Origin: Alphaproteobacteria bacterium
GTDB lineage: Bacteria > Pseudomonadota > Alphaproteobacteria > UBA9219 > RGZA01
NCBI GenBank assembly: GCA_033762625.1
Contig: JANRLI010000007.1
Coordinates: 87,541-151,540 of the forward strand
DNA length: 64,000 nt
Direction: 5' to 3'
The position numbers and the translations under genes were made by a program. The stretch's first letter is position 1. Each line of letters starts with the position of its first letter. The notes under the pieces were generated by a model. That model was not told where the DNA came from and ran no database searches. It worked only from the letters and a program-made list of their open reading frames with translations. Of this stretch, positions 18,443 to 30,044 are shown one piece after another.

Positions 18443-19717
18443 ATGCTCGCAGAAAAAGACAAGGTTTTTACAAATCTGTACGGCTTCGAAGACTGGAAGC
18501 TGGCTGGCGCCCGCAGTCGCGGCGTGTGGTCAAACACCAAAGAATTATTGGCGATGGGCCAAGCCAAGATTATAGATGAAGTTAAAAATTCTGGTTTGCG
18601 TGGCAGAGGTGGCGCAGGTTTTTCGACGGGCATGAAGTGGAGCTTTATGCCCAAACCATCGGATCGCCCACATTATCTGGTGGTCAATGCCGATGAATCC
18701 GAACCCGGCACATGCAAAGACCGCGACATCATCCGTTTTGACCCGCACCGTTTGCTAGAAGGCATTGTCTGTGGTGCATTCGCGATTAATGCGCATGCTT
18801 CCTATATCTATATTCGCGGCGAGTTTGTGAATGAAGCCAAGAACTTGCAAATCGCAATTGAAGAAGCATATGCCGCTGGCTTAATCGGCAAGAACGCATG
18901 CGGCAGCGGTTGGGATATCGATATTTATCTACATCGCGGCGCTGGCGCATATATTTGCGGTGAAGAAAGCGCGCTGCTGGAAAGTTTGGAAGGCAAAAAA
19001 GGCCAACCACGCAACAAGCCGCCATTTCCAGCCAATGCCGGTTTATACGCATCACCCACAACCGTGAACAATGTTGAAACCATCGCTGTGGTTCCTGAAA
19101 TTCTGCGCCGCGGGGCTGCTTGGTTTGCAGGCATGGGCCGTGAAAAGAATTCCGGCAACAAGGTGTATTGCATTTCAGGGCACGTGAACCAGCCATGCAA
19201 TGTCGAAGAGGTGATGAGCATCCCCATGCGGGAGCTGATTGATAAATACGCGGGCGGCGTGCGTGGCGGGTGGGATAATTTGCTGGCGGTCATTCCCGGT
19301 GGTTCATCAACCCCCTTATTGCCAAAGGAAATCTGCAATACCGTATTGATGGATTTTGACAGCTTGAAGGCTGTGCAATCGGGTTTAGGTACCGCGGGTC
19401 TTATCGTCATGGATAAATCGACCGATTTGATTTATGCCATCGCGCGTTTATCGCGTTTCTATATGCATGAAAGCTGCGGTCAATGTACGCCATGCCGTGA
19501 AGGCACGGGTTGGATGTACCGCGTGATGCAACGCATGGTGAAAGGCAATGCACGATTAGAAGAAATCGACATGCTGATTGATGTCACCCGTGAAATTGAA
19601 GGCCACACCATTTGCGCCCATGGCGATGCTGCGGGTTGGCCAATCCAAGGTTTAATCCGTCATTTCCGCCCATTGGTGGAACAACGCATTCTCGATTACC
19701 GAAAGCAGGCTGCGTAG
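18443..19717 (+). CDS. nuoF: NADH-quinone oxidoreductase subunit F
   Basis: 424 residues. Binds NADH and FMN through [16 protein letters not shown] (about 50-65) and [17 protein letters not shown] (about 168-184). The N3 4Fe-4S cluster is held by [12 protein letters not shown] near residue 345 and a later Cys in HTICAHGDA. It is the entry site for electrons. It lies 3 bases after nuoE and 4 before nuoG. Confidence 0.98.
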   Translation: MLAEKDKVFTNLYGFEDWKLAGARSRGVWSNTKELLAMGQAKIIDEVKNSGLRGRGGAGFSTGMKWSFMPKPSDRPHYLVVNADESEPGTCKDRDIIRFDPHRLLEGIVCGAFAINAHASYIYIRGEFVNEAKNLQIAIEEAYAAGLIGKNACGSGWDIDIYLHRGAGAYICGEESALLESLEGKKGQPRNKPPFPANAGLYASPTTVNNVETIAVVPEILRRGAAWFAGMGREKNSGNKVYCISGHVNQPCNVEEVMSIPMRELIDKYAGGVRGGWDNLLAVIPGGSSTPLLPKEICNTVLMDFDSLKAVQSGLGTAGLIVMDKSTDLIYAIARLSRFYMHESCGQCTPCREGTGWMYRVMQRMVKGNARLEEIDMLIDVTREIEGHTICAHGDAAGWPIQGLIRHFRPLVEQRILDYRKQAA

Positions 19718-19721
19718 CATC

Positions 19722-21779
19722 ATGCCCAAACTTAAAATCAACGACATCGAATTGGAAGTGGCGCCGGGAACCTCGGTACTGCAAGCATGCGAACAGCTTG
19801 GCATCGAAGTGCCGCGGTTTTGCTACCACGATAAGCTTTCTGTTCCTGCGAATTGCCGCATGTGCTTGGTGGAAGTTGAAAAGACACCAAAGCCACAGGC
19901 CAGCTGCGCATTACCATGCGGCGAAGGCATGGTGGTAAAAACCAATACGCCCGTTGTTTTGCGCGCGCGCAAAAACGTCATGGAAATGTTGCTCATCAAC
20001 CATCCGCTGGATTGCCCCATTTGCGATCAAGGCGGGGAGTGCGATTTGCAAGACCAAGCCGTTGCTTATGGCTTTGACCGTGGCCGTTATGCCGAAGCAA
20101 AACGCGCGGTGAAAGATAAAGAATTAGGCCCGCTTGTTAAAACGGTGATGACCCGCTGCATTCACTGCACGCGGTGTGTTCGCTTTGCCGATGAAATTGC
20201 GGGTACGCCTGTACTGGGTGGGTTTGGCCGCAGCGAACATTTGGAAATCGGCACCTATATTGAAAAAGCGGTTTCCAGCGAATTATCTGGCAATCTGGTT
20301 GACGTGTGCCCCGTTGGTGCATTGACCAATAAGCCTTACGCATTCGAAGCACGCCCGTGGGAACTTTCAAAAACCGAAACCATCGACGTGCTCGATGCCG
20401 TTGGCTCTAACATCCGCGTTGATACGCGCGGGCAGGAAGTCATGCGTATTTTGCCCCGTTTGCATGAAGATGTGAACGAAGAATGGATTAATGATAAGAC
20501 GCGCTATGCATGTGATGGCCTCAAGCGTCAGCGTCTTGATACACCTTATGTGCGCGGCGTTGATGGTAAGTTGAAGCCTGCCAATTGGGGCGAAGCATTT
20601 GCCGCGATTGCACGTCAGTTAAAGGGATTGCCGGGTGAAGGCATCGCTGCCATTGCCGGCGATTTGGCAGATGCGGAGGCGATGTTTGCGCTCAAGCAAT
20701 TGATGCAGCAGCTTAAGTCCCCCAACATCGATTGCCGTCAGGATGGCGCGCAATACGATGTATCGCAGCGCGCGGGCTATACCTTCAATTCCAAAATCTC
20801 CGGCATTGAACAGGCCGATGTGATTTTGTTGGTGGGCACCAATCCGCGCGTTGAAGCATCGCTTATCAACGCACGTATCCGCAAGCGCTGGCTGCGCGGT
20901 GGTTTAAAGGTGGGCGTGATTGGCGAGCAAGCCGATTTAACCTACCCAACCAAATATTTGGGTGCGAACCCTTTGGTATTGGACGAAATTCTCCAAGGCC
21001 GCAATGCATTCTCTGAGTTGCTGAAGAATGCAAAAAATCCGATGATTATTGTTGGGGCAGGGGCGCTGGCGCGTAAGGATGGCTTGTTCATCCAATACCG
21101 TGCACGCAAAATTGCCGAAACCTATAATATGGTTCGCGAGGGATGGAACGGGTTTAACATTCTTCAAACTGTTGCATCGCGCGTGGCTGGTTTGGATATG
21201 GGCTTTGTTCCCGCTGCTGGCGGCATGGCAACGAATGATATTATCACCGCCGCAGGGCAGGGCAGAATTGGTTTGCTGTATTTATTGGGCGCGGACGAAA
21301 TCGATATGGGCAAATTGGGTAACACCTTTGTGGTGTATCAAGGCCATCATGGCGATGCCGGTGCAAGCCGCGCAGATGTGATTTTACCAGGCGCGGCCTA
21401 TACTGAAAAGAGCGCGCTTTACATGAATACCGAAGGCCGTTTGCAATCCACGCGCCGCGCAACTTTCCCGCCGGGTCAAGCGAAGGAAGATTGGCAAATC
21501 ATCCGCGCATTGTCGGAAGTGTTGGGCCAAGCCTTGCCATACGATACGCTTCCACAAATCCGCCAAAAAATGGTTCAAGCGCATGCGCTGTTCGCACGGC
21601 TAGACCATGTGGAGCCCGCGCCGTGGAATAATTTTGCACGTGATGGCGTTTTGGAATCCGCGCCGCTCCGTTCATCCATCACCAATTTCTATCAAACCGA
21701 TGTGATTAGCCGCGCATCACCTACCATGGCGCAATGTGTAGAGGCGTTCCTTAAGCCAGTTGCGGAGGCTGCGGAATGA
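19722..21779 (+). CDS. nuoG: NADH-quinone oxidoreductase subunit G
   Basis: 685 residues. The N-terminal ferredoxin-like region holds a 2Fe-2S cluster (Cys residues in [18 protein letters not shown] and SCALPCGEG). His/Cys ligands follow in [14 protein letters not shown], and another 4Fe-4S cluster is bound by [12 protein letters not shown] plus a later Cys in [10 protein letters not shown]. The C-terminal two thirds is a molybdopterin-oxidoreductase-like fold without an active cofactor. Its stop overlaps nuoH by ATGA. Confidence 0.98.
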   Translation: MPKLKINDIELEVAPGTSVLQACEQLGIEVPRFCYHDKLSVPANCRMCLVEVEKTPKPQASCALPCGEGMVVKTNTPVVLRARKNVMEMLLINHPLDCPICDQGGECDLQDQAVAYGFDRGRYAEAKRAVKDKELGPLVKTVMTRCIHCTRCVRFADEIAGTPVLGGFGRSEHLEIGTYIEKAVSSELSGNLVDVCPVGALTNKPYAFEARPWELSKTETIDVLDAVGSNIRVDTRGQEVMRILPRLHEDVNEEWINDKTRYACDGLKRQRLDTPYVRGVDGKLKPANWGEAFAAIARQLKGLPGEGIAAIAGDLADAEAMFALKQLMQQLKSPNIDCRQDGAQYDVSQRAGYTFNSKISGIEQADVILLVGTNPRVEASLINARIRKRWLRGGLKVGVIGEQADLTYPTKYLGANPLVLDEILQGRNAFSELLKNAKNPMIIVGAGALARKDGLFIQYRARKIAETYNMVREGWNGFNILQTVASRVAGLDMGFVPAAGGMATNDIITAAGQGRIGLLYLLGADEIDMGKLGNTFVVYQGHHGDAGASRADVILPGAAYTEKSALYMNTEGRLQSTRRATFPPGQAKEDWQIIRALSEVLGQALPYDTLPQIRQKMVQAHALFARLDHVEPAPWNNFARDGVLESAPLRSSITNFYQTDVISRASPTMAQCVEAFLKPVAEAAE

Positions 21780-22828
21780 ACGAATTATTAGAAGCCTTTA
21801 ACGCATTCATCCAAACGCCAATTGGCGCCATCATCTGGCTGGTTGTGCGTATTTTTGCAATTATGGTTCCAGTGCTTTTGGGCGTTGCTTATCTGATTTA
21901 CGCAGAACGCAAGGTTCTGGCGGCGATGCAATTGCGCATGGGCCCTAATGTGGTTGGGCCGTTCGGTCTGTTCCAGCCCTTTGCGGATGCGCTGAAATTG
22001 ATGGGCAAAGAAACCATTATCCCCAGCGGTGCAAACCGTTTCATTTTCATCGCTGCGCCAATGCTGACCTTCTTCCTCTCGCTGGTATCATGGGCGGTTA
22101 TTCCGTTCAGCGATAAATTGGTGCTGGCGAATGTGAATGTGGGTGTTTTGTACCTGTTTGCGGTGTCATCGCTTGCGGTCTATGGCATCATCATGGCGGG
22201 TTGGGCATCCAATTCAAAATACGCATTCCTTGGTGGTCTTCGCTCGGCTGCGCAGATGGTTTCATATGAAGTATCCATCGGTCTTGTGATTATCAATGTG
22301 TTGCTGTTGGCCGGTTCATTGAATTTGTCTGACATTGTGCGCGGGCAAACCAATATGTGGTACGCGATACCGCTATTCCCGATGTTTATCGTATTCTTTA
22401 TTTCAGGACTTGCGGAAACCAACCGCGCACCCTTCGATTTACCGGAAGGTGAATCTGAACTGGTTGGCGGGTTCAACGTCGAATACTCCTCCATGTCCTT
22501 TGCGCTGTTTTTCCTTGGCGAATACGCGAATATGATTTTGATGAGCGGCATGACCGTCATCCTGTTCCTTGGCGGCTGGCTGGCGCCGTTTAACTGGCAA
22601 TGTCCGATTGAATTCCTTGAACCATTATGGGGTATTTTCTGGTTCACCAGCAAAATCTGCTTCATGCTGTTTATGTTCCTTTGGGTCCGCGCAACGCTGC
22701 CGCGCTACCGCTATGATCAATTGATGCGTTTGGGCTGGAAAGTGTTCCTGCCGTTCTCATTGATTTACGTAATTGGCGTTGCGGGCTATCTGGTTTCGAC
22801 GGGAAATTTCCCGAAAGTTGGGGTTTAA
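21776..22828 (+). CDS. nuoH: NADH-quinone oxidoreductase subunit H
   Basis: 350 residues with about eight membrane helices. Conserved loops include [20 protein letters not shown] near residue 42 and [20 protein letters not shown] near 222, which line the quinone entry channel. It anchors the peripheral arm to the membrane arm. Confidence 0.98.
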   Translation: MNELLEAFNAFIQTPIGAIIWLVVRIFAIMVPVLLGVAYLIYAERKVLAAMQLRMGPNVVGPFGLFQPFADALKLMGKETIIPSGANRFIFIAAPMLTFFLSLVSWAVIPFSDKLVLANVNVGVLYLFAVSSLAVYGIIMAGWASNSKYAFLGGLRSAAQMVSYEVSIGLVIINVLLLAGSLNLSDIVRGQTNMWYAIPLFPMFIVFFISGLAETNRAPFDLPEGESELVGGFNVEYSSMSFALFFLGEYANMILMSGMTVILFLGGWLAPFNWQCPIEFLEPLWGIFWFTSKICFMLFMFLWVRATLPRYRYDQLMRLGWKVFLPFSLIYVIGVAGYLVSTGNFPKVGV

Positions 22829-22829
22829 T

Positions 22830-23315
22830 ATGAGCATATTTCATTCCGTAAAACGCTTTTTGTTGTGGGATATTATCAAGGGAATGGCGTTGACCTTCTC
22901 GTATATGTTCCGCCGCCGTGTGACGATTAACTATCCGTTTGAAAAAGGGCCGATTGGTCCACGCTTTCGCGGTGAACACGCACTTCGCCGCTACCCAAAC
23001 GGCGAAGAACGCTGCATTGCCTGCAAGCTGTGTGAAGCGATTTGCCCTGCGCAAGCAATTACCATCGAAGCAGAACCACGCGAAGATGGTAGCCGGCGTA
23101 CCACGCGCTACGACATCGATATGATTAAGTGCATCTATTGCGGCCTATGCCAGGAAGCATGCCCCGTTGACGCCATTGTGGAAGGCCCGAATTTTGAGTA
23201 CGCGACGCTGACGCGCGAAGAACTTTACTACAACAAGGAAAAATTATTGGCGAACGGGGACCGCTGGGAACCCGAAATTGCAGCCAATATGACCAAAGAT
23301 GCCCCTTATAGGTAA
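22830..23315 (+). CDS. nuoI: NADH-quinone oxidoreductase subunit I
   Basis: 161 residues from the ATG at 22830, one base after the nuoH stop. The in-frame upstream extension inside nuoH is rejected because it lacks family similarity. Two 4Fe-4S clusters (N6a and N6b) are bound by [12 protein letters not shown] and [12 protein letters not shown]. It carries electrons from NuoG towards N2. The N-terminal amphipathic helix touches the membrane. Confidence 0.97.
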   Translation: MSIFHSVKRFLLWDIIKGMALTFSYMFRRRVTINYPFEKGPIGPRFRGEHALRRYPNGEERCIACKLCEAICPAQAITIEAEPREDGSRRTTRYDIDMIKCIYCGLCQEACPVDAIVEGPNFEYATLTREELYYNKEKLLANGDRWEPEIAANMTKDAPYR

Positions 23316-23322
23316 GCCTTAA

Positions 23323-23949
23323 ATGAACGCTGAACTTATTCCTACTTTTTTATTTTATCTGTTTGCTGGTGTGCTGGTGCTATCAGCCATGATGGTGATT
23401 GCATCACGCAACCCTGTGCATTCGGTTCTATTCCTTATCCTTGCATTCTTTAATGCGGCGGGGCTGTTCTTGCTGCTGGGCGCGGAATTTGCGGCCTTCA
23501 TTTTGGTGATTGTGTATGTGGGCGCGGTCGCCGTGCTGTTCCTGTTCGTTGTGATGATGCTGGATATCGATTTCGAAGCCTTGCGCAAAGGCGCATGGAA
23601 ATCACTCCCTGTCGGCATTCTGGTTGGTCTTGTGCTGGTATCGCAAATGGTGATGACCGCGATAAATTGGCAGAGCCTGCCAACGGCTGGCTCTAGTATT
23701 CTCTCTCCTGCTGCCAAACACGCTGCTGCAACAAATACGCAGGCGATTGGTCAGATTTTATATACCGATTATGTCTATCCGTTCCAGATTGCGGGCCTGA
23801 TTTTGCTGGTAGCCATGATCGGCGCGATTGTGCTTACGCTGCGTGATCGCGGCGGCGTATTGCGCCAGAACATCAATAGCCAGATTACCCGCAAGCGCAG
23901 CGATGCCGTTGAAATCCGCAAAGTTCAGAAAGGCGCAGGCATATCATGA
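23323..23949 (+). CDS. nuoJ: NADH-quinone oxidoreductase subunit J
   Basis: 208 residues, five predicted membrane helices. The conserved helix [19 protein letters not shown] (about residues 60-78) contains the pi-bulge region that shifts during turnover. Polar C-terminal tail. The stop overlaps nuoK by ATGA. Confidence 0.97.
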   Translation: MNAELIPTFLFYLFAGVLVLSAMMVIASRNPVHSVLFLILAFFNAAGLFLLLGAEFAAFILVIVYVGAVAVLFLFVVMMLDIDFEALRKGAWKSLPVGILVGLVLVSQMVMTAINWQSLPTAGSSILSPAAKHAAATNTQAIGQILYTDYVYPFQIAGLILLVAMIGAIVLTLRDRGGVLRQNINSQITRKRSDAVEIRKVQKGAGIS

Positions 23950-24257
23950 TGCCCATTACCATTCATCACTTTCTGGCCGTTGCCGCCATTTTATTCACCA
24001 TCGGTGTGTTCGGGATTTTCCTGAACCGCAAGAACATCATCGTCATTCTTATGTCGATTGAACTTATCTTGCTGTCGGTCAACATCAACTTTGTCGCTTT
24101 TGGCGCGCAGCTGGGTGATTTGACGGGGCAGGTGTTCACCTTATTCGTGCTGACTGTTGCGGCTGCTGAAGCTGCCATTGGCCTTGCCATTCTTGTGGTC
24201 TATTTCCGCAATCGCAACACGATTGCGGTTGACGATATCAATATGATGAAGGGCTAA
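23946..24257 (+). CDS. nuoK: NADH-quinone oxidoreductase subunit K
   Basis: 103 residues, three membrane helices. The two conserved membrane glutamates are visible, in [12 protein letters not shown] (helix 2) and [12 protein letters not shown] (helix 3), both part of the proton path. Two ATG codons in a row make the start ambiguous by one residue. Confidence 0.97.
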   Translation: MMPITIHHFLAVAAILFTIGVFGIFLNRKNIIVILMSIELILLSVNINFVAFGAQLGDLTGQVFTLFVLTVAAAEAAIGLAILVVYFRNRNTIAVDDINMMKG

Positions 24258-24261
24258 GCTG

Positions 24262-26208
24262 ATGCCAATCGAAGTACTTGCCCTGTTTTTTCCACTCTTC
24301 GGCGCGCTGATAACGGGCTTCTTTGGCCGCAAGCTGGGTGACCGCGCATCGCAAATTATTACCTGCGGGTTCATGCTCGCATTGTCGGTTGTGGCGGTAA
24401 TGCAATTCAATAATGTTGCACTCAATGGTCACAATAGCAGCTACGTTATTGCTACATGGATACAATCGGGTGATTTGCGCGCCAATTGGAGCGTGATGTG
24501 GGACACCTTGACCGCCATCATGGTTGGTGTGGTGGCGATTGTGTCAACCTGCGTGCACATTTATTCGGTAGGCTATATGAGCCATGATAAGTGCCAGCCA
24601 CGTTTCATGTGCTATCTGTCACTGTTTACCTTCTTCATGTTGATGCTGGTAACGGGCGATAACCTAATCCAGATGTTCTTTGGCTGGGAAGGCGTGGGGC
24701 TTGCGTCCTACCTACTCATCAATTTCTGGTTTGAAAAGGAAAGCGCCAATAATGCATCCATCAAGGCGTTCCTTGTGAACCGCGTGGGCGATTTTGGTTT
24801 TGCTTTGGGTATCTTTGGTTGCTTTATGCTGTTCGGGTCGGTTGAATTCTCCGCCATTTTTGAACAGGCCAAAAACTTTGTTGGCAAAGACATCCACTTC
24901 CTTGGCATGAACCTGTCTGCCCTTGATACCGTTTGCTTGCTGCTGTTTGTCGGCGCGATGGGTAAATCTGCGCAATTGTTACTGCACACCTGGCTGCCCG
25001 ATGCGATGGAAGGGCCAACGCCTGTATCTGCTCTTATTCACGCTGCCACCATGGTTACGGCGGGCGTCTTCATGACCGCTCGTTTGTCGCCGCTGTTTGA
25101 ATATGCACCTGTTGCCCTAATGGTCATCACGGTTCTTGGCGCTTTAACATCGATTGTTGCGGCAACCATTGGTTTAACGCAGTTCGATATTAAGCGCGTG
25201 ATTGCGTATTCCACTATGTCGCAATTGGGCTATATGTTCTTTGCCGCAGGCGTGTCTGCGTATTCTGTTTCTATTTTTCACTTGATGACCCATGCATTCT
25301 TCAAGGCGCTGTTATTCCTTGGTGCCGGTTCGGTTATCCATGCGCTATCGGGTGAGCAAGATATGCGCAAAATGGGCGGTATCTGGAAAGTTATTCCAAC
25401 CACCTATGTGCTGATGTGGATTGGTTCGCTTGCGCTTGCAGGTGTGGGCATTCCAGGCCTTTATGGGTTTGCGGGTTTCTATTCCAAAGACGCCATTTTG
25501 GAAGCAGCCTTTGCCGCGCATAGCGGAGTGGGCGAGTTCGCGTATTGGATGGGTATTCTGGCCGCGTTTATGACTGCATTCTATTCATGGCGTTTGATTA
25601 TGATGACCTTCCACGGCAAGCATCAAGGTGATCACCATGTGCTTGATCATGCACATGAAAGCCCGCCAGTTATGCTTATCCCCTTATTCGTGTTGGCGAC
25701 TGGCGCATTGGTTGCCGGTATATTGTTCTTTGATATGTTCACAGAAAAAGAAGCAATGGAACATTTCTGGGGCGAAGCATTGCTTGTTTTAAAAGAACAT
25801 CCCGCAATGGAAAACATGCATCATGTGCCGGAATGGGTGAAGCTTGCGCCGCTGGGTGCTGCGGTTAGCGGAATTGTTCTGGCAATTCTGTTCTATGGCC
25901 CTTGGAAAGGTGTTCCGGCTGCCATTACACGGGTGTTTGGCCCGCTCTACACGCTGGTCTATAACAAATACTACTTCGATGAGATCTATAACTTTATCTT
26001 TGTCAAAGGCGCAAATGCACTTGGCCGTTTCTTCTTCCAGTTTGGTGATAACAAAGTGATTGATGGCCTTGGCCCAGATGGAGTTTCGGCCCTGTCTAAA
26101 ACCGCCGCCGCGCAGGTCAGCAAATTACAGACAGGTTATATCTATCACTATGCATTTGCAGTGGTCATTGGGCTTGTCGCCTTTCTTATCTGGATGGGCA
26201 GGGGTTAA
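24262..26208 (+). CDS. nuoL: NADH-quinone oxidoreductase subunit L
   Basis: 648 residues, antiporter-like with about 16 membrane helices and the long lateral helix at the C-terminus. Landmarks are FFGWEGVGLASYLLI with the channel Glu near residue 145, LLHTWLPDAMEGPTPVSALI around 240 with the key Lys shortly before, and HLMTHAFFKALLFLGAGSVI near 340. It is the distal proton-pumping subunit. Confidence 0.98.
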   Translation: MPIEVLALFFPLFGALITGFFGRKLGDRASQIITCGFMLALSVVAVMQFNNVALNGHNSSYVIATWIQSGDLRANWSVMWDTLTAIMVGVVAIVSTCVHIYSVGYMSHDKCQPRFMCYLSLFTFFMLMLVTGDNLIQMFFGWEGVGLASYLLINFWFEKESANNASIKAFLVNRVGDFGFALGIFGCFMLFGSVEFSAIFEQAKNFVGKDIHFLGMNLSALDTVCLLLFVGAMGKSAQLLLHTWLPDAMEGPTPVSALIHAATMVTAGVFMTARLSPLFEYAPVALMVITVLGALTSIVAATIGLTQFDIKRVIAYSTMSQLGYMFFAAGVSAYSVSIFHLMTHAFFKALLFLGAGSVIHALSGEQDMRKMGGIWKVIPTTYVLMWIGSLALAGVGIPGLYGFAGFYSKDAILEAAFAAHSGVGEFAYWMGILAAFMTAFYSWRLIMMTFHGKHQGDHHVLDHAHESPPVMLIPLFVLATGALVAGILFFDMFTEKEAMEHFWGEALLVLKEHPAMENMHHVPEWVKLAPLGAAVSGIVLAILFYGPWKGVPAAITRVFGPLYTLVYNKYYFDEIYNFIFVKGANALGRFFFQFGDNKVIDGLGPDGVSALSKTAAAQVSKLQTGYIYHYAFAVVIGLVAFLIWMGRG

Positions 26209-26211
26209 ACC

Positions 26212-27798
26212 ATGGAACAGCTTTTACAACTTCCATTACTGACTATTGTGAACTTCCTGCCGCTGGTTGGCGTTGCAGTGCTGATGATGTTGCCGGGACA
26301 CGGTGCGGGCACCGATAATACGGCCAAGCACATTGCATTCTGGACCAGTATTGCAACCTTTGTTGTCAGTGCATTCATTCTGTTCCATTTCAATGGTAAT
26401 TCAGCCGGTCTGCAATTCGTTGAGGAAGCAGATTGGATGACGCTGGGCACGGTAAAGGTCCTTTATAAAAAAGGTATAGACGGATTGTCGGTATGGTTTG
26501 TGGTCGCATCTGCATTCTTGATGCCGCTGTGTTTCCTTGCCGCATGGGATAGCGTGAAAGAACGTGTGCGCGAATTCCTGATCGCCCTTTTGGTTCTTGA
26601 AACGATGATGATCGGCATGTTCACTGCCCTCGACTTCATCTTATTCTACGTGTTCTTTGAAGGCGTATTGCTCCCTATGTTCCTCATTGTGGGCGTATGG
26701 GGCGGTTCTGGCCGCGTACATGCCGCATATAAGTTCTTTATCTATACGCTGCTGGGTTCGGTGCTGATGCTGGTTGCGGTGATGGCGATGTGCATCCATA
26801 TGCACACAACCGACATGACCGCCATGTTCAATGCCCATTTTCCAAAAGAATGGCAGACATGGCTATGGTTCGCGTTCTTCGCATCCTTTGCGGTTAAAAC
26901 ACCAATGTGGCCGGTTCATACATGGTTGCCTTATGCCCACGTGGAAGCGCCAACAACAGGTTCGGTTATTCTGGCGGGTATTTTGTTGAAAATGGGTGGC
27001 TATGGCTTCATCCGTGTCTCGATGCAAATGCTGCCTGCGGCAAGTCATGAATTTACGAATTTCATGTTTATTCTGTCCGGTATGGCGATTGTTTATACAT
27101 CACTCGTTGCGCTGGTGCAGGGTGATTTGAAAAAACTGATTGCCTATTCATCTGTCGCGCATATGGGGTATGTAACCATGGGTGCCTTCACCGGCACCCA
27201 GCAAGGCATGGAAGGCAGTGTAATGGTGATGCTATCCCACACCATTGTGTCGTCGGCATTATTCCTGTGCGTGGGTGTGCTCTATGACCGTTTGCATACG
27301 CGCGAAATCGCGCGCTATGGCGGCGTTGTAAATAACATGCCGCATTTTGCGTTGTTTGCCATGCTGTTCACCATGGCATCCATCGGTTTTCCGGCAACCA
27401 GCGGCTTTGTTGGCGAATTGCTGGCGATGCAGGGCGCTTTCCTTGTGAATACATGGATGGCGGCTGTGGCTGGCCTTGGCGTCATTCTTGGCGCGGCCTA
27501 CATGCTGTGGTTATACCGCCGCGTGTTCTTTGGCCCATTGAACAAGCCTGATGTAGCAGAGATGAAGGATTTAACATGGAAAGAATATGCGGTGTTTACC
27601 CCGCTTGCCATTCTAACCTTGTGGATGGGAATTCAACCCGGCGTATTTAAAGATATCACCGCGCCGGCTTTGAAAGCGATTGTGGTCAGTTACCAGCAAC
27701 ACGCACCCGTAACATCGCAGGCTTTGCCAGTCGAGGAACCTTCGCCGCTGCCAACCAAAAAACCCGCCAAACGTCCCGCCACTCAGGATGAGCATTAA
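26212..27798 (+). CDS. nuoM: NADH-quinone oxidoreductase subunit M
   Basis: 528 residues, antiporter-like. Visible motifs are FFEGVLLPMFLIVGVWG with the proton-channel Glu near residue 148, KTPMWPVHTWLPYAHVEAPT near 230, and SVAHMGYVTMG near 318. An unusual hydrophilic tail of about 30 residues, rich in Pro and Lys, extends past the last helix. Confidence 0.98.
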   Translation: MEQLLQLPLLTIVNFLPLVGVAVLMMLPGHGAGTDNTAKHIAFWTSIATFVVSAFILFHFNGNSAGLQFVEEADWMTLGTVKVLYKKGIDGLSVWFVVASAFLMPLCFLAAWDSVKERVREFLIALLVLETMMIGMFTALDFILFYVFFEGVLLPMFLIVGVWGGSGRVHAAYKFFIYTLLGSVLMLVAVMAMCIHMHTTDMTAMFNAHFPKEWQTWLWFAFFASFAVKTPMWPVHTWLPYAHVEAPTTGSVILAGILLKMGGYGFIRVSMQMLPAASHEFTNFMFILSGMAIVYTSLVALVQGDLKKLIAYSSVAHMGYVTMGAFTGTQQGMEGSVMVMLSHTIVSSALFLCVGVLYDRLHTREIARYGGVVNNMPHFALFAMLFTMASIGFPATSGFVGELLAMQGAFLVNTWMAAVAGLGVILGAAYMLWLYRRVFFGPLNKPDVAEMKDLTWKEYAVFTPLAILTLWMGIQPGVFKDITAPALKAIVVSYQQHAPVTSQALPVEEPSPLPTKKPAKRPATQDEH

Positions 27799-27800
27799 TC

Positions 27801-29237
27801 ATGGAATTGACCGATTTATATCCTGTTGCCGCTGAAATCTTTCTGGCCTGCGTTGGAATGCTATTGCTGTTATGGGGCGCGATGGCGGGGGATAAGTCAA
27901 CTGGCGCGATAACCGTCGCAACAGGTATTGCATTCATCATCGCCATATTCACTTCGTTGCATCACGAAGCTGCCAAAGTAATCGTAATGGGCGGGCATGT
28001 GGGGTCGAATGCTTATGTGCTGTTTGTTAAAGTGCTGCTGTTACTTTCTGCGCTTGCATCGCTGGTTCTTAGCCAGCATTTCCTGAAATCATCGAAGCTC
28101 AGCCGTCCAGAATATCCGGTGCTGGTTCTGTTTGCCACGCTTGGCATGATGCTGATGGTTTCTGCCGAAAGCTTGCTTGGGCTTTACATGGGCCTCGAAC
28201 TCCAAAGCTTGACACTCTATGTGCTCGCAGCATTCCGCCGTGATAATGCCAAATCATCTGAAAGTGGTTTGAAGTATTTCGTGCTGGGCGCACTGGCTTC
28301 CGGTTTGCTGCTCTATGGTATTTCACTGATTTATGGTGGTTCGGGTACAATTTTATTTGGCCAGTTGCGCGAAGTGATAACCGCAGACAAGCCGCCCGTT
28401 GAACTCGTGCTGGGTTTTGTATTTATTCTGGCGGCCATGGCGTTCAAAATCTCTGCTGTGCCATTCCATATGTGGACACCCGATGTGTATGAAGGCGCCC
28501 CGACACCGGTGACCGCTTTCTTTGCGGCAGCACCAAAACTTGCAGGCATCGCGCTGCTCATCAAACTGCTTTACGTGCCGTTCCACGGCCTGCTAGCCCA
28601 GAGCACGCCTATCATTCTGGTGCTCTCGGTTGCATCGATGGCGCTTGGCGCATTTGCCGCTATTGCCCAAAGCAATATCAAACGCATGATGGCGTATTCT
28701 TCGATCGGCCATGTGGGGTTTGCATTGGTTGGCCTTGTGGCTGGCGGTTTGGAAGGCGTGCAGGCAACACTGCTTTATTTGCTCATCTATTTGCCGATGA
28801 CACTTGGCGCATTTGGCATCATCCTCTCCCTGCGCCGTGATGACGTGTATCTGGAGCAAATCAGTGATTTGGCGGGGTTGTCCAAAACGCGTCCTGCGCT
28901 GGCGGCCATCATGACCGTTTTCATGTTCTCCATGATGGGTATCCCACCGCTTGCTGGCTTCTTTAGTAAATTCTATGTATTCCTTGCCGCTGTGCAGTCG
29001 GGGTATGTCTGGCTTGCGGTATTGGGCGTGTGCCTAAGTGTGGTTGGCGCCTATTATTATCTCCGCATCATCAAAATCATGTATTTTGATAAGCAGATGG
29101 AAACTTTCCAGCGCGTTCCTGGTTGGGGTGTTGCAACCTTGCTTGGCGTAACGGTGCTGTTTATACTGGCGCTGGCTGTAAGGCCTGAATGGGCACTTAC
29201 CCTTACGCATGATGCGGCACAGGCCCTGATAAACTAA
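27801..29237 (+). CDS. nuoN: NADH-quinone oxidoreductase subunit N
   Basis: 478 residues, third antiporter-like subunit. GLYMGLELQSLTLYVLAAF carries the conserved Glu (about residue 133), and FHMWTPDVYEGAPTPVTAFF lies near 225. It pumps protons in the middle of the membrane arm and is the last complex I gene. Transcription probably continues into birA, 21 bases on, with no terminator between. Confidence 0.98.
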   Translation: MELTDLYPVAAEIFLACVGMLLLLWGAMAGDKSTGAITVATGIAFIIAIFTSLHHEAAKVIVMGGHVGSNAYVLFVKVLLLLSALASLVLSQHFLKSSKLSRPEYPVLVLFATLGMMLMVSAESLLGLYMGLELQSLTLYVLAAFRRDNAKSSESGLKYFVLGALASGLLLYGISLIYGGSGTILFGQLREVITADKPPVELVLGFVFILAAMAFKISAVPFHMWTPDVYEGAPTPVTAFFAAAPKLAGIALLIKLLYVPFHGLLAQSTPIILVLSVASMALGAFAAIAQSNIKRMMAYSSIGHVGFALVGLVAGGLEGVQATLLYLLIYLPMTLGAFGIILSLRRDDVYLEQISDLAGLSKTRPALAAIMTVFMFSMMGIPPLAGFFSKFYVFLAAVQSGYVWLAVLGVCLSVVGAYYYLRIIKIMYFDKQMETFQRVPGWGVATLLGVTVLFILALAVRPEWALTLTHDAAQALIN

Positions 29238-29258
29238 ACCGTTTGGCTAATTTGAATT

Positions 29259-30044
29259 ATGGACCTGCCACCAGGTTACACCTATATCCCGCTTGAAAAA
29301 GTCGGAAGTACCAACCAAGAGGCTGCGCGCTTTTTAAATGAAGGTGCTGCCTTTGATCGCAGCGTAATTACCGCTAAAGAACAAGGTGCAGGGCGCGGGC
29401 GCGGCAGTCGCGTTTGGGATTCCCCGCTGGGTAATTTGTATGCCACGCTGGTATTGAAACCCGACCGCCCTCAAATCGAATGGGGGCAGTTGTGTTTTGT
29501 ATTGTCGTTGGCGATTGCCGAAGCGCTTAAAAGCATTCTTTCCAACAAAAGCCAAGTGCAGGTCAAATGGCCTAATGATGTGCTGGTGAATGCCAAAAAG
29601 ATTTCTGGAATTTTACTGGAAGCCCATCAAACCCCATCAGGTCAAAACGTGATGCTGGTGGGCTTTGGCGTGAATTGCCGCACCCACCCCGAAGGCGCAC
29701 TTTTTCCGGCAACTGACCTCATTCTTGAAGGCGCCAAGCAGCAGGATGCAACCCCTGAAAGTGTTCTAGCCCTTATTTTGCAGCAATTTGAGCCGCTTTA
29801 TCAAAATTGGCTGGCTTTGGGGCTTAAAAACATTCGCCCTGAATGGCTAAATCTTGCTAAAAACTTGGATGAAACCATTTCTATCCGTGTGTCGGAGTTT
29901 TTGCCGGATGGCGGTAAAATTACCGGCACATTTATAGGCGTGGATGAAGAAAGCGGCGCGTTGCTGCTGAAGGAAAATGATGGCCTTGTCCATCGCATCA
30001 CCCATGGCGATGTGTTTTTTCCTGAAAAAAGTAAGAGTGAATAA
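29259..30044 (+). CDS. birA: Biotin--[acetyl-CoA-carboxylase] ligase
   Basis: 261 residues. The catalytic domain has GAGRGRGSRVWDSPLGNLYA (biotinyl-AMP loop, about residues 45-64) and VKWPNDVLVNAKKISGILLEA (about 104-124). A small C-terminal SH3-like domain follows. The N-terminal DNA-binding domain of the enteric BirA repressor is absent, so this is a monofunctional ligase that biotinylates acetyl-CoA carboxylase. The stop abuts coaX. The nuoN-birA-coaX-rnj order is typical of Alphaproteobacteria. Confidence 0.95.
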   Translation: MDLPPGYTYIPLEKVGSTNQEAARFLNEGAAFDRSVITAKEQGAGRGRGSRVWDSPLGNLYATLVLKPDRPQIEWGQLCFVLSLAIAEALKSILSNKSQVQVKWPNDVLVNAKKISGILLEAHQTPSGQNVMLVGFGVNCRTHPEGALFPATDLILEGAKQQDATPESVLALILQQFEPLYQNWLALGLKNIRPEWLNLAKNLDETISIRVSEFLPDGGKITGTFIGVDEESGALLLKENDGLVHRITHGDVFFPEKSKSE